A stretch of DNA of 27,074 bases from REEP01 sp964603915 (GTDB taxonomy: Bacteria; Pseudomonadota; Alphaproteobacteria; Rhodospirillales; Defluviicoccaceae): positions 1 to 27,074 of the forward strand of contig CAZRWU010000023.1 in NCBI GenBank assembly GCA_964603915.1, given 5' to 3'. The notes under the pieces are model-generated. The model saw only the letters and a program-made list of their open reading frames with translations, did not search any database and was not told the DNA's origin. A program made the position numbers and the translations under genes. Below are positions 1 through 6,446 of this stretch, one piece after another (the first letter of the stretch is position 1; every line of letters starts with the position of its first letter).

Positions 1-36
1 GGCGAGGATGGGCCGCGCACAGGAGACAGCCGATGA
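1..36 (+). CDS. Possible 3' end of an upstream gene (partial)
   Basis: Reading frame 1 is open from the window edge to a TGA at 34-36. That stop forms an ATGA overlap with the start of the XRE regulator at 33, the same junction type used throughout the window. Only 11 residues are visible, so no function can be given. Frame 2 is also open, to a TGA at 41-43, so the choice of frame rests only on the junction type. Confidence 0.3.
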   Translation, partial: GEDGPRTGDSR

Positions 37-350
37 GCGGTGATCTGAGGGAGGCGGTGGCGGGGCACATGGGGCCGTTCATCGCCCGACGGCGGCAGGA
101 GCTTGGCCTTTCACTTGATGAGGTGGCCGAGCGCGCCGGCAGCACCAAGAGCCACGTCTGGGAGCTTGAGAAGGGCCGGTCTCGCAACCCGACCATCTCG
201 ATGGCCCTGAGCCTCTGCGACGCGCTTCAATGCAGCTTGAACAGCCTACTCGGCATGGACGTGTCGCAGCCTGCCTTCACCGATCGGGAGATGGCGCTGA
301 TTGCCGCACATCGCGCGATCTTCGAGACAACGGAGGCCGCCGATGTCTGA
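33..350 (+). CDS. XRE-family helix-turn-helix transcriptional regulator
   Basis: A 105-residue protein with an N-terminal HTH_3/XRE domain at about residues 15-70. The pattern is FIARRRQELGLSLDEVA, then a recognition helix around STKSHVWELEKG, then a closing helix ending SLNSLLG. Such proteins bind operators as dimers and commonly act as phage repressors or small regulators. The remaining 35 residues are too short for a known dimerisation domain. The start is supported by AGGAGA at 21-26, six bases before the ATG. It opens a four-gene plus-strand cluster that converges on the late genes, and its last 8 bases overlap the next gene. Its operator would lie outside the window. The DNA-binding role is secure by family; what it regulates is unknown. 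Confidence 0.85.
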   Translation: MSGDLREAVAGHMGPFIARRRQELGLSLDEVAERAGSTKSHVWELEKGRSRNPTISMALSLCDALQCSLNSLLGMDVSQPAFTDREMALIAAHRAIFETTEAADV

Positions 351-678
351 CGATCTGCTGGACGCCATGGTTGTCGCCCACTACGGCGGCGCGCCAGAGG
401 ACGCGCTGTGCGATCTCGGCGTCGATGGCATGGACTACGAGCTCAAGGCCATGGCGCGCGTCCTCGCCGAGCTGCGCAAGCGCGGGGCGCTGGTGCCGGA
501 TGGGTGGAAGGTCATGCCGGTGGAGCCGACCGAGGAGATGGAGCATGTCGGCGGCGCCTGCGTGGACCACCCCAGCGTGTACATGAGCGGGCCTTCGCGC
601 CGCGGGGTGCGACTGGCGAAACAGGTCTACGCCGCCATGCTGGCCGCCGCCCCCGCTCCGACCACGGGAGAGGGGTGA
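343..678 (+). CDS. Small phage protein with P-x-E-P-T-x-E-M motif, function unknown
   Basis: A 111-residue acidic protein. Residues around 50-62 carry a GW(K)-x-MPVEPTEEM segment, and the C-terminus has a YAAMLAAAP segment. This pairing recurs in small uncharacterised proteins of phages and prophages of proteobacteria. No catalytic motif, membrane segment or signal peptide is visible. The start at 343 is chosen over an in-frame ATG at 301 because GGAGG at 332-336 precedes it, and because the 8-base overlap with the XRE gene is typical of this region. It is probably co-transcribed with its neighbours. It is clearly coding but has no assignable function. Confidence 0.7.
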   Translation: MSDDLLDAMVVAHYGGAPEDALCDLGVDGMDYELKAMARVLAELRKRGALVPDGWKVMPVEPTEEMEHVGGACVDHPSVYMSGPSRRGVRLAKQVYAAMLAAAPAPTTGEG

Positions 679-965
679 TGCCAGAGCGAGCGCAACTGCG
701 GCGGACGAAGGGCTGGCGGATGCCGCCGGACACGGTGAAGGTTTGCCGCCCCGGCCCCTTCGGCAACCCGTTCACGTTCAAGGCCGCCGACGATGCCGGC
801 TTCACGCGGAAGGGCGCGGTCTCGGCCTTCGAGGACTGGCTGGCGGGCAACCCGTGGGCGTGCGGGGCGAGTGCCACGCCGAGCGGGGGCGGCGCTCGCC
901 TGCATCCCCCGCGGTATGAGAGGAGAGAGAGGGATGGGACCGCTGACCGGCAAAGCCCGCGCTGA
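678..965 (+). CDS. DUF4326-like protein, C-terminus probably frameshifted
   Basis: The N-terminus (QLRRTKGWRMPPDTVKV, then GNPF and, further on, AVSAFEDWLAG) matches the conserved start of DUF4326, a small phage and bacterial domain of unknown function. Members normally end in a Cys-rich ACWCPL...CHADVLLELA segment. In the annotated frame that segment is replaced by a low-complexity tail running into the next gene. The -1 frame from about 845 instead reads GECHAERG and stops at 919, just before the next gene's ribosome binding site. The simplest reading is a frameshift plus loss of part of the C-terminal motif; a sequencing error is also possible. The start forms a TGATG junction with the upstream gene. 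Confidence 0.6.
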   Translation: MPERAQLRRTKGWRMPPDTVKVCRPGPFGNPFTFKAADDAGFTRKGAVSAFEDWLAGNPWACGASATPSGGGARLHPPRYERRERDGTADRQSPR

Positions 966-1191
966 TCATTTGCGCGAGATCGAGAAAGACATGCGGCTGT
1001 TTTTCCGCAGAGGGCGCGAGCTACGAGGCTGGGCGCGCAAGCTCAGCATCACCGAAATGCACGCTCTCATGGTCCGCGCACTGGAGGACGTTATCGGCAA
1101 GGATGCCGAGCACGCGCGCCGAGAGGGCGAGGCGCTGGCGGAGGAATACACGCAGGGCTGGTGGTCGCCAGGAAAGGCGTCGCACTTGTGA
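934..1191 (+). CDS. Small hypothetical phage protein
   Basis: An 85-residue, mostly helical, Arg/Glu-rich protein that I do not recognise. It has no membrane segment or Cys cluster. The middle reads like an amphipathic helical bundle (LREIEKDMRLFFRRGRELRGWARK, split here only to describe it: LREIEKDMRLFF then RRGRELRGWARK). The start is backed by a purine-rich GAGAGGAGAGAGAGG stretch just upstream, the strongest ribosome binding site in this cluster. An in-frame upstream extension to 793 exists but lies over the DUF4326 gene and reads as shadow. It is the last plus-strand gene before the convergent late operon, ending 9 bases from it. Confidence 0.6.
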   Translation: MGPLTGKARADHLREIEKDMRLFFRRGRELRGWARKLSITEMHALMVRALEDVIGKDAEHARREGEALAEEYTQGWWSPGKASHL

Positions 1192-1195
1192 CGCC
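1176..1195. terminator. Hairpin between converging operons
   Basis: GGCGTCGC and GTGACGCC form an 8-bp stem with one G-U pair around an ACTT loop. It lies exactly where the plus-strand cluster (stop 1189-1191) meets the minus-strand late operon (stop 1201-1203). Neither side has a T tract, so it would be a weak or factor-assisted bidirectional terminator at best. The location is suggestive; the sequence alone is not decisive. Confidence 0.3.
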
Positions 1196-1200
1196 CGCCC

Positions 1201-1443
1201 CTACCACCCCGCCCGCCTGACGCGCTCCAGATCGTCCAGCGCGGCGTCGCGGCCCCGCATCCACGCCTCGCGGCAGTGCCCGCGCTCGCCGCACTGCCGG
1301 CGGAAGAACGCATCGAGCGCCAGCCAGACGACAAGTCCGGTCAGCCCCGTCCACCGCTCGCGGTAGGCCCGGCTGCTGAACGTCTCGCCCGGATCGCCGC
1401 CGACACGGGCGTTGAGCGCTCGGGAGAGATCGTCGTCGGTCAT
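1201..1443 (-). CDS. Small membrane-associated hypothetical protein, last late gene
   Basis: An 80-residue protein with one moderately hydrophobic stretch at about 34-47 (LTGLVVWLALDAFF) flanked by Arg-rich segments. Two Cys (RQCGERGHC) follow it. No family is recognised. It starts 3 bases after the stop of the tiny gene upstream, so it is tightly packed at the end of the late operon. Position next to the lysis genes makes a lysis or envelope role possible, but this is inference from neighbourhood only. G/C-rich third positions support coding. Confidence 0.5.
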   Translation of the reverse strand: MTDDDLSRALNARVGGDPGETFSSRAYRERWTGLTGLVVWLALDAFFRRQCGERGHCREAWMRGRDAALDDLERVRRAGW

Positions 1444-1446
1444 GCC

Positions 1447-1515
1447 TCACCTCAGCGAGACGCCCCACGCCGCCAGCCAGATCGCGACGACGACGTAGGG
1501 CAGGAGGACGATCAT
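1447..1515 (-). CDS. Tiny single-span membrane peptide (22 aa)
   Basis: A 22-residue reading frame that is almost entirely one hydrophobic helix (MIVLLPYVVVAIWLAAWGVSLR). Its ATG overlaps the upstream lipoprotein stop as ATGA, the same coupling used by the certain genes here, and it ends 3 bases before the next start. It could be a small membrane effector or lysis regulator, or only a spacer. The in-frame extension to 1650 is Arg-rich and overlies the lipoprotein gene, so it is not used. Confidence 0.45.
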   Translation of the reverse strand: MIVLLPYVVVAIWLAAWGVSLR

Positions 1516-1811
1516 TCGGCCGGCGCGGTCGCGCAGACCGCCGCCCGGACGGCGAGCAGCGTGGCGACGGCATCGCTCTCGGTGTATTCGGTCGCGTCCA
1601 GCGGCTCGCTGCCGGAGGCGACGAGCACGGCGTTGGCGAGCGCCAGCCATTCGCCGAGGGCGGCGGTCGGCTGCGCCGTGAAGTCCGGCGCGCAGAACTG
1701 CGCCACCTTGGCGGCGACGCTCTCCCGGCCGAACACGTCGCCGGGGGTCATGACAGCCCCGTCCGCGCAGGCGGCGAGGGCGAAAGGCACGGCGAGGATT
1801 GCGAGGCGCAT
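1512..1811 (-). CDS. Small phage lipoprotein, outer-membrane spanin candidate
   Basis: A 99-residue protein with a lipoprotein signal: Arg2, a hydrophobic stretch at 3-14, and lipobox LAAC with Cys15 as the lipidated residue. Residue +2 is Ala, which is compatible with sorting to the outer membrane. Two further Cys, at 40 and 93, could pair in the periplasm. It begins one base after the stop of the holin candidate and is part of the lysis end of the late operon. A lipoprotein here fits an outer-membrane spanin subunit, but it lacks the Pro-rich character of many Rz1 proteins, so a superinfection-exclusion or other envelope lipoprotein is also possible. Confidence 0.7.
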   Translation of the reverse strand: MRLAILAVPFALAACADGAVMTPGDVFGRESVAAKVAQFCAPDFTAQPTAALGEWLALANAVLVASGSEPLDATEYTESDAVATLLAVRAAVCATAPAE

Positions 1812-1812
1812 G

Positions 1813-2034
1813 TCAGGTCTCCGGGTTGATGGTGTCGTCGTCGGGATGGCGCGGCTCGGGCTTCGGGCTGTCGGCCCCGAGCCAGATTTGGCCGAGGCCG
1901 AGGATGGCGATGACGAACGCCTTTTCCGGCTCGACCAGCCAATCGACCGCGGCGACGTAGGTCTGCACCGCGGCGATGAGCCCGATCAAAATCTTCTCGT
2001 GCCCGGCGACGAGCCGGGTCAGGGAGAACCCCAT
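1813..2034 (-). CDS. Small two-helix membrane protein, holin candidate
   Basis: A 73-residue protein with two hydrophobic segments, about residues 13-32 (ILIGLIAAVQTYVAAVDWL region) and 39-54 (AFVIAILGLGQIWLGA), and a charged hydrophilic C-terminus rich in Asp/Pro. Size, topology and position just downstream of the endolysin fit a class II-type holin, which would open the inner membrane for lysis. The start is firm: AAAGGA lies 6 bases upstream, one of few non-overlapping starts here. No named family is recognised. A different small membrane role cannot be excluded. Confidence 0.6.
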   Translation of the reverse strand: MGFSLTRLVAGHEKILIGLIAAVQTYVAAVDWLVEPEKAFVIAILGLGQIWLGADSPKPEPRHPDDDTINPET

Positions 2035-2057
2035 GGTCTGTCCTTTCGGTTAGAGGC

Positions 2058-2222
2058 TCAATCGCCCCAGCGGCTCAGCAGCAGATTGGCCCGCCGCTCG
2101 CGCTCCTGCCGGGCGCGCCGCGCCATCTCGGCAGCGTGTCCGCGGACGATCTCGTAGAGCCGCCCGGCGCTCGGCCTGAGCTTGGCCGCCCGGTAGCGCG
2201 GGACAGGCGGCCGCTTCCGCAT
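2058..2222 (-). CDS. Small basic hypothetical protein
   Basis: A 54-residue, strongly basic protein (many Arg, few acidic residues) predicted mostly helical from residue 20 on. Its ATG overlaps the endolysin stop as TGATG, so it would be translated by coupling. No motif or family is recognised. A nucleic-acid or membrane-surface interaction is conceivable from charge alone. Upstream extensions in this frame lie over the endolysin repeats and are not used. Confidence 0.5.
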   Translation of the reverse strand: MRKRPPVPRYRAAKLRPSAGRLYEIVRGHAAEMARRARQERERRANLLLSRWGD

Positions 2223-2743
2223 CAGCGGCCTTCCAGCGCCGCCACGCGGCCTTCCAGCGCCGCCACGCGGCCTTCCAGCGCCGCGAACGCCTCGGGCGTC
2301 ACGGGCGCGCTCACGGGCTCTGCGCCGTAGCGCGGCACGACCTTCGCCGGGTCGAGCGCGGTGAACTTCGTTCCGTCCGGGTAGAGCGCGTGCGGCAGTT
2401 CGAAATGCGGCCCGTCCTTGAACGTGGTCCACCGGCCGCCCCAGGTGATCGGGACTTGCTCCTGCTCGGCCGCGCGCTCGACCGCCGGGCCGAGCTTGTT
2501 GAACACGGCCCAGTCCCAGGAGCCGGGGTAGAGGTCCACCGCGAGCCCATGAAGGTGGCGGCTGTTCATGGTCCGCGACGCGCCTTGTGCGACAAGCTGC
2601 GCCTGCCGCTCCTTCGTCCGCAGCCCCTCGATCACGGTGAAGTCCACCGGCGAGGATTGCAGCGCGTTGGCTATGACGCGGACAAGATCGGGATGCACGC
2701 CCTTGAGGCTGTCGAGGCTTCGTTGCGAGAATCTCCGGGTCAT
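2222..2743 (-). CDS. Endolysin, M15-family L-Ala-D-Glu (or D-Ala-D-Ala) peptidase
   Basis: A 173-residue zinc peptidase of the T5-lysin type, which cleaves the peptide stems of peptidoglycan at lysis. The M15 signature SRHLHGLAVDL sits at 61-71, giving Zn ligands His63 and Asp70. WGGRW at 101-105 is followed by KDGPHFEL, with His113 as the third ligand. The catalytic domain (about 1-130) is normal length. A proline/alanine linker then leads to a C-terminal tail of AALEGRV heptads encoded by 21-bp tandem repeats, which is unusual for this family. No signal peptide is present, so it depends on a holin. Its start overlaps the upstream TM/coiled-coil gene by 4 bases. Confidence 0.88.
   Translation of the reverse strand: MTRRFSQRSLDSLKGVHPDLVRVIANALQSSPVDFTVIEGLRTKERQAQLVAQGASRTMNSRHLHGLAVDLYPGSWDWAVFNKLGPAVERAAEQEQVPITWGGRWTTFKDGPHFELPHALYPDGTKFTALDPAKVVPRYGAEPVSAPVTPEAFAALEGRVAALEGRVAALEGR
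2226..2284. repeat. 21-bp direct tandem repeat, about 2.8 copies
   Basis: Units starting at 2226, 2247 and 2268 share the sequence CGGCCTTCCAGCGCCGCCAC (third copy matches for 17 bases). The first two are identical. Read on the minus strand each unit encodes the heptad AALEGRV at the endolysin C-terminus. Being exactly one heptad long, the unit can expand or contract without breaking the frame. Confidence 0.95.
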
Positions 2744-3195
2744 CTGCCGTCCTCCGCCTCTCTGCGCTGCGCCGCCTGAAGCTCGTTCCGCAGGTCGCGC
2801 AGGTCCGCGCCGAGCTGGATCAGGTTGTTGTTGATCGCCTGCAAGGTCGCCGTCGTCGCCGCGCTCTGCGCCTCCAGCGGCCTCACACGGGCGTCGAGCG
2901 CGGCGTTGCGGTCGCGACTGACCTGCACGATCTCACCGAGGCGGCGGTCAAGCTCTTCCTGCCGCTCGGCGGCACGCTCGGCCCCGGCCGCCTGGTTCTC
3001 CTGGATCGTCTGGATTTCCACCTTGAGCGCGGCATTCACCGCGTTCTGGTTCGCCATGTAGGCGCCGAGCCACCACGCTCCGCCGGCCGCCTGCACGACG
3101 AGGAAGATCGCGCCCGAGATCGCCGCCTTGATCCCGACCGACCACTGCTCAACCTGCCGGGGCGTCATATCCGCCTCGCGATTATCGATGGGCAT
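2740..3195 (-). CDS. N-terminal TM plus coiled-coil protein, inner-membrane spanin candidate
   Basis: A 151-residue protein with one transmembrane helix at about 22-45 (rich in Gly, Ala, Val, Trp) followed by a long helical coiled coil, residues 52-145, with repeated Glu/Arg/Leu heptads. This N-in, periplasmic coiled-coil plan is that of Rz-type i-spanins, which fuse inner and outer membranes in the last lysis step. Its place directly before the endolysin supports a lysis role. It could instead be a general phage membrane protein. The start at 3195 has GGGAGG about 8 bases upstream; Met10 is an alternative with its own GAGG. Confidence 0.65.
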   Translation of the reverse strand: MPIDNREADMTPRQVEQWSVGIKAAISGAIFLVVQAAGGAWWLGAYMANQNAVNAALKVEIQTIQENQAAGAERAAERQEELDRRLGEIVQVSRDRNAALDARVRPLEAQSAATTATLQAINNNLIQLGADLRDLRNELQAAQRREAEDGR

Positions 3196-3229
3196 GGCGC
3201 GGCCTCCCGCCTGTAGCGCGGGCGGGCAA

Positions 3230-3724
3230 TCACGCGCCCCCCCGGTTCAACACGGCGAGCGCATCGCGAAACTTGGTCTCACGCACCTCCGCCTCCGCCT
3301 CGCGCCTCGCCACGGCGGCCTCCCGCGCGTCGAGCGTGGCGGCGCGTTTTTCGGCCTGCGCGCGGATGCCCGACAGCACCAGCGCCTCGGCGTCGAGCGT
3401 CGCCCGCCTTTCGCCGTCCTCCGCCTTCGCGGCGGCCCGCTCGGCCCGTATGTCGGCAAGGATGGCCGCAGCCGCCTCGCGCTCGCGTGCGGCCTCCTGC
3501 GCCCCCTCCACGGCCCGCAGGAGCGGCGCGATCCGGGCGACTGCGGCGGCAAGCGCAACCTCGCGCTCGGCCAGTGCGGCGGTCTCCGCGTCCAGCCGGC
3601 CCTTCGTCTCGCCGAGCTTGCGCTCGCGGCCGAGTTGCGCGGCGATGGCCTTGTCGAAATCGCCGAGCATGGCGTCAAGCTCGGCCGTGGCGGTGTCGAC
3701 CGCCTCTTTCACGCGGTCATTCAT
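3230..3724 (-). CDS. Coiled-coil hypothetical protein after the tailspike
   Basis: A 164-residue protein, almost wholly alpha-helical, with continuous Ala/Glu/Arg heptads and no membrane segment or Cys. It overlaps the tailspike stop by 8 bases, so it is probably made by coupled translation. It could be a fibre chaperone, a tail-associated rod or a scaffold-like factor. None of these can be chosen from sequence. The start at MNDRVKEAV is used; the upstream in-frame Met (3778) lies inside the tailspike and reads as shadow. Confidence 0.65.
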   Translation of the reverse strand: MNDRVKEAVDTATAELDAMLGDFDKAIAAQLGRERKLGETKGRLDAETAALAEREVALAAAVARIAPLLRAVEGAQEAAREREAAAAILADIRAERAAAKAEDGERRATLDAEALVLSGIRAQAEKRAATLDAREAAVARREAEAEVRETKFRDALAVLNRGGA

Positions 3725-6446
3725 CGACTTCCTCCGCCCAGAACAGCCGATCCAGCCCCGCCACTCCATCGGCGTCAATGCCGCGGATCATCACCAGGTC
3801 CTCGCCCTCGACGGCGGGTATCTCTAGCCCGGCGTTGTCGATGGGGTAGGACCGGCCGGCATAGCGCACCTGCGCGCGCTCGGCCCCGACAGGCGGGCCG
3901 TCAAAACCGCTGATGTAGATCACGCCGTCGATCAGCCGCACGCGGATATCGCCCGAGACGACTGCCGGGCGGTTCGCCGGCGCGACGCGGATACGCCATG
4001 CGCCGACCACGAGTAGGTTGCCGCTCTGGGCGAGCAGGTCGCCCGGGTCGAGAGCGACCACGGGCTCCGGCGCGGGCGGCCCGGTGAAGGTCTTGCTGTC
4101 GGCCGAGGCCGGCGAGGCTTCGGTGTTGGAGAAATACCGCAGCCGGATCGGCGGCGTCGTCTCGTCGTAACCGACCGTATGCTCAAGCCCGCCCGGCACG
4201 GATGGCTGCGCGGCCCATATCGTGCGGCTCATGCCGTCGAGCCCGACATCGGCGAAATTGCGCCAGACCCCATCGGCGTTGAGGTCGTATTGCAGCGCCG
4301 TGTAGGCCGGGGCCGTGTCGGTCGTGACCACGCCCCAGCCGAAGCGGCCAAGGCCCTCGCTCACCGCCTCGTTGTGCATCGCCCACATGCCGGCCGTGAG
4401 CGCCGGAAGCTCGGTCGGCGGGGCCGTGCCCGGGGCGGTGAACGAGCCGGCGTTGGTGGACTGCGCCGACCACAGCTCCTTGAACCAGCGGACCCGGATT
4501 TCGTCCATGGTCAGCCCGGCCGTGCGGCCCCACTGGTCATCCGTCATGCCGGCGCGCGGGCGCATCTCGAAGCGCAGGGAGCCGGCGGAGTTGGTCGCAG
4601 GCGTCGCCACGCGGAAGGGGCTCCACGCGTCGCCATCGCCGGTGCGCTGCCACTCGAGCCGCGATGCGTCCGAGCCGATCTCGAATGCCTCCGAGGTCGC
4701 GGCGATGATCGCAACGCCGCTGTAGAGCCCGGCGATCTCGGTCAGGTACACATTGCCGATCCGCCCGTCGCCCGGGTCGCCGGTGAGCGCGGCCGGCGGC
4801 GTCGGCGCGGCAGGCTCAAGCGTCAGCACGGCCGTGTCGTTGACCGAGCCGCCGCCGTTCGACGCGGTGACGGTGTAGCTGTAGTTCCCGCTCGTCGCGC
4901 CGCCGGTGAAGGTCAGAAGGCCGCTCGCCGAGTTGATGCTGACCTGGCCGTCGCCGGTGACGCTGTAGCTCGCCGCGCCGCTGAAATGCTGGCTGGCGTC
5001 GTAGGTCGTCGTGGTGCTGACCGTCCGCGTCAGGTCCGGGATCGGCGACACGAGCTGCGGCGCGGGCGTGGCGGCGATGCCGGTGATCGTCGCCTGGTTC
5101 GAGGTCGTCGTGCCGGCGGCGTTCGTTGCCTTGATCCGGAACACGCCCGCCCCCGGGGTTCCGGGCATGGTGAAGGTGCCGACGCCGGTCGCCGCATTGA
5201 TCGCCAGAGTAGCCGAGCTGCCCGCCGCCTTCGCATAGGTGAAGGGGCCGGTCCCGCTGACGTACTGCGCGAAGTTGTGCGTCTGCGTGGTGGAAACCGG
5301 AAATTCGAGGTTCGGGATCGGCGCGACCACCGGCGGATTGCCTGGCGCGGTGCCGAACTGCGCGTAGGGACCGACGTTGACGCCCTCGATCAACTCAATG
5401 AAGTTCGGCGGGCTCTGCGTGTTCGACCGGACGTTGTTCTGGTAGTCGCGCGGCGCGCCGCCTGCCGCCAGCGAGAAGCCGGGCTCCTCGAACGGGATAT
5501 TATTGGTGCTCCAGTGCACGTTGTCATGGATCACGAGATTGCGCGCCGGTTCGTCGCCGACCGAAAGGTACGGCCGAGCGTTCACCGCGCTCGGGACGGC
5601 GCGCAGCCGGTTGCCGATCATGGTCAGACCGTCGCAGGCTTTCGAGACCATGCCGACGCCGCGGCCCGAGCTGAGGTCGTTGCCTTGGACGAGCACACGG
5701 CGGAACTTGAACCCGGCTAGTTTGGTGTTGCCGGCCATCAGGAAGCCATGGCTATTGCCCGACTGGTCGGTGAATAGGTTGTGCCGAATAATTACGTCCT
5801 CGGCGATGTTCGCATCCGAGCCGGTGTTGCGGCTCATCTGGATCATGTCCGGGTGACGGGTGCGCCAAAACATGCCGGTGCCGGTCAGGTTCGAGCCGCC
5901 GGGGCCGGGCACGCCGACGAAGATGCGGCTGTCCGCCCAGACGTTGTACTGGATCGTCAGGCGATGGGTCGGAGAAAAGACCCTGATCCCGTCCACGCCC
6001 CAGCGATCAAAGCGGTTGTACTCGATCAGCACGTCCTCGTTCACGAACGTGTTGTTCGAAGTCATGATGCCCATCAGGGCAATGTCGAAATTGGAGAAGC
6101 GACAATTGCGGATCGTCAGCCGCCTGGTGTTTTCGATCCAAAAACCGCGGCTGTTCTGCGGCTGCGTCCCCGGTGCGGTATTGCCCGCGCCAACGAAATG
6201 AATGCCGTCGAGCGTAAGCCCCTCGACGCCGCGCATTTCGAGCGCCTTCGTGCCCGTGAAGATCGGCGGGTTGTTCGGGTTCGCCGCCCTGATCGTCACC
6301 GCCGGCGTTTTGACCAGCGCGTTCAGGCGCACCAGGCGGTTCGTGTGGACGCCTCCGCCGACGAGGATGGTATCCCCGCCCGCGGAGGCGACGAGGGCCG
6401 CGATCACGTCGTTCGCGTTGCCGGTGTTGACCGTGACTGTCGCCAT
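3717..6446 (-). CDS. Tailspike-like beta-helix protein with Ig-like domains
   Basis: A 909-residue virion protein. Residues about 20-350 form a right-handed parallel beta-helix with at least seven PbH1-type rungs of the pattern (V/L)xIxxNxF, for example LTIRNCRF, VLIEYNRF, LTIQYNVW, VIIRHNLF and LVIHDNVH. Two Ig/cadherin-like modules follow (about 380-465 and 475-565), each opening with an xPIPxL segment, then a 330-residue C-terminal region without a recognised family. Beta-helix spikes bind or depolymerise host capsule or O-antigen. The active site cannot be assigned. The start forms TAATG with the upstream gene. The open frame upstream to 7268 is shadow of the next gene. Confidence 0.8.
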   Translation of the reverse strand: MATVTVNTGNANDVIAALVASAGGDTILVGGGVHTNRLVRLNALVKTPAVTIRAANPNNPPIFTGTKALEMRGVEGLTLDGIHFVGAGNTAPGTQPQNSRGFWIENTRRLTIRNCRFSNFDIALMGIMTSNNTFVNEDVLIEYNRFDRWGVDGIRVFSPTHRLTIQYNVWADSRIFVGVPGPGGSNLTGTGMFWRTRHPDMIQMSRNTGSDANIAEDVIIRHNLFTDQSGNSHGFLMAGNTKLAGFKFRRVLVQGNDLSSGRGVGMVSKACDGLTMIGNRLRAVPSAVNARPYLSVGDEPARNLVIHDNVHWSTNNIPFEEPGFSLAAGGAPRDYQNNVRSNTQSPPNFIELIEGVNVGPYAQFGTAPGNPPVVAPIPNLEFPVSTTQTHNFAQYVSGTGPFTYAKAAGSSATLAINAATGVGTFTMPGTPGAGVFRIKATNAAGTTTSNQATITGIAATPAPQLVSPIPDLTRTVSTTTTYDASQHFSGAASYSVTGDGQVSINSASGLLTFTGGATSGNYSYTVTASNGGGSVNDTAVLTLEPAAPTPPAALTGDPGDGRIGNVYLTEIAGLYSGVAIIAATSEAFEIGSDASRLEWQRTGDGDAWSPFRVATPATNSAGSLRFEMRPRAGMTDDQWGRTAGLTMDEIRVRWFKELWSAQSTNAGSFTAPGTAPPTELPALTAGMWAMHNEAVSEGLGRFGWGVVTTDTAPAYTALQYDLNADGVWRNFADVGLDGMSRTIWAAQPSVPGGLEHTVGYDETTPPIRLRYFSNTEASPASADSKTFTGPPAPEPVVALDPGDLLAQSGNLLVVGAWRIRVAPANRPAVVSGDIRVRLIDGVIYISGFDGPPVGAERAQVRYAGRSYPIDNAGLEIPAVEGEDLVMIRGIDADGVAGLDRLFWAEEVDE

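Noticed and set aside
2226..2284. Tandem repeat considered as a CRISPR array or iteron
   Set aside because: There are no spacers, the unit is exactly one heptad of a coding frame, and it lies within the endolysin gene.
3206..3226. CCCGCC/GGCGGG hairpin between the coiled-coil and TM/coiled-coil genes
   Set aside because: Stem of 6 bp with a 9-base loop and no T tract on the minus strand; not convincing as a terminator.
4179..5720. 513-codon plus-strand frame opposite the tailspike
   Set aside because: The translated product is Arg/Gly/Val-rich without motifs, whereas the minus strand shows regular beta-helix rungs.
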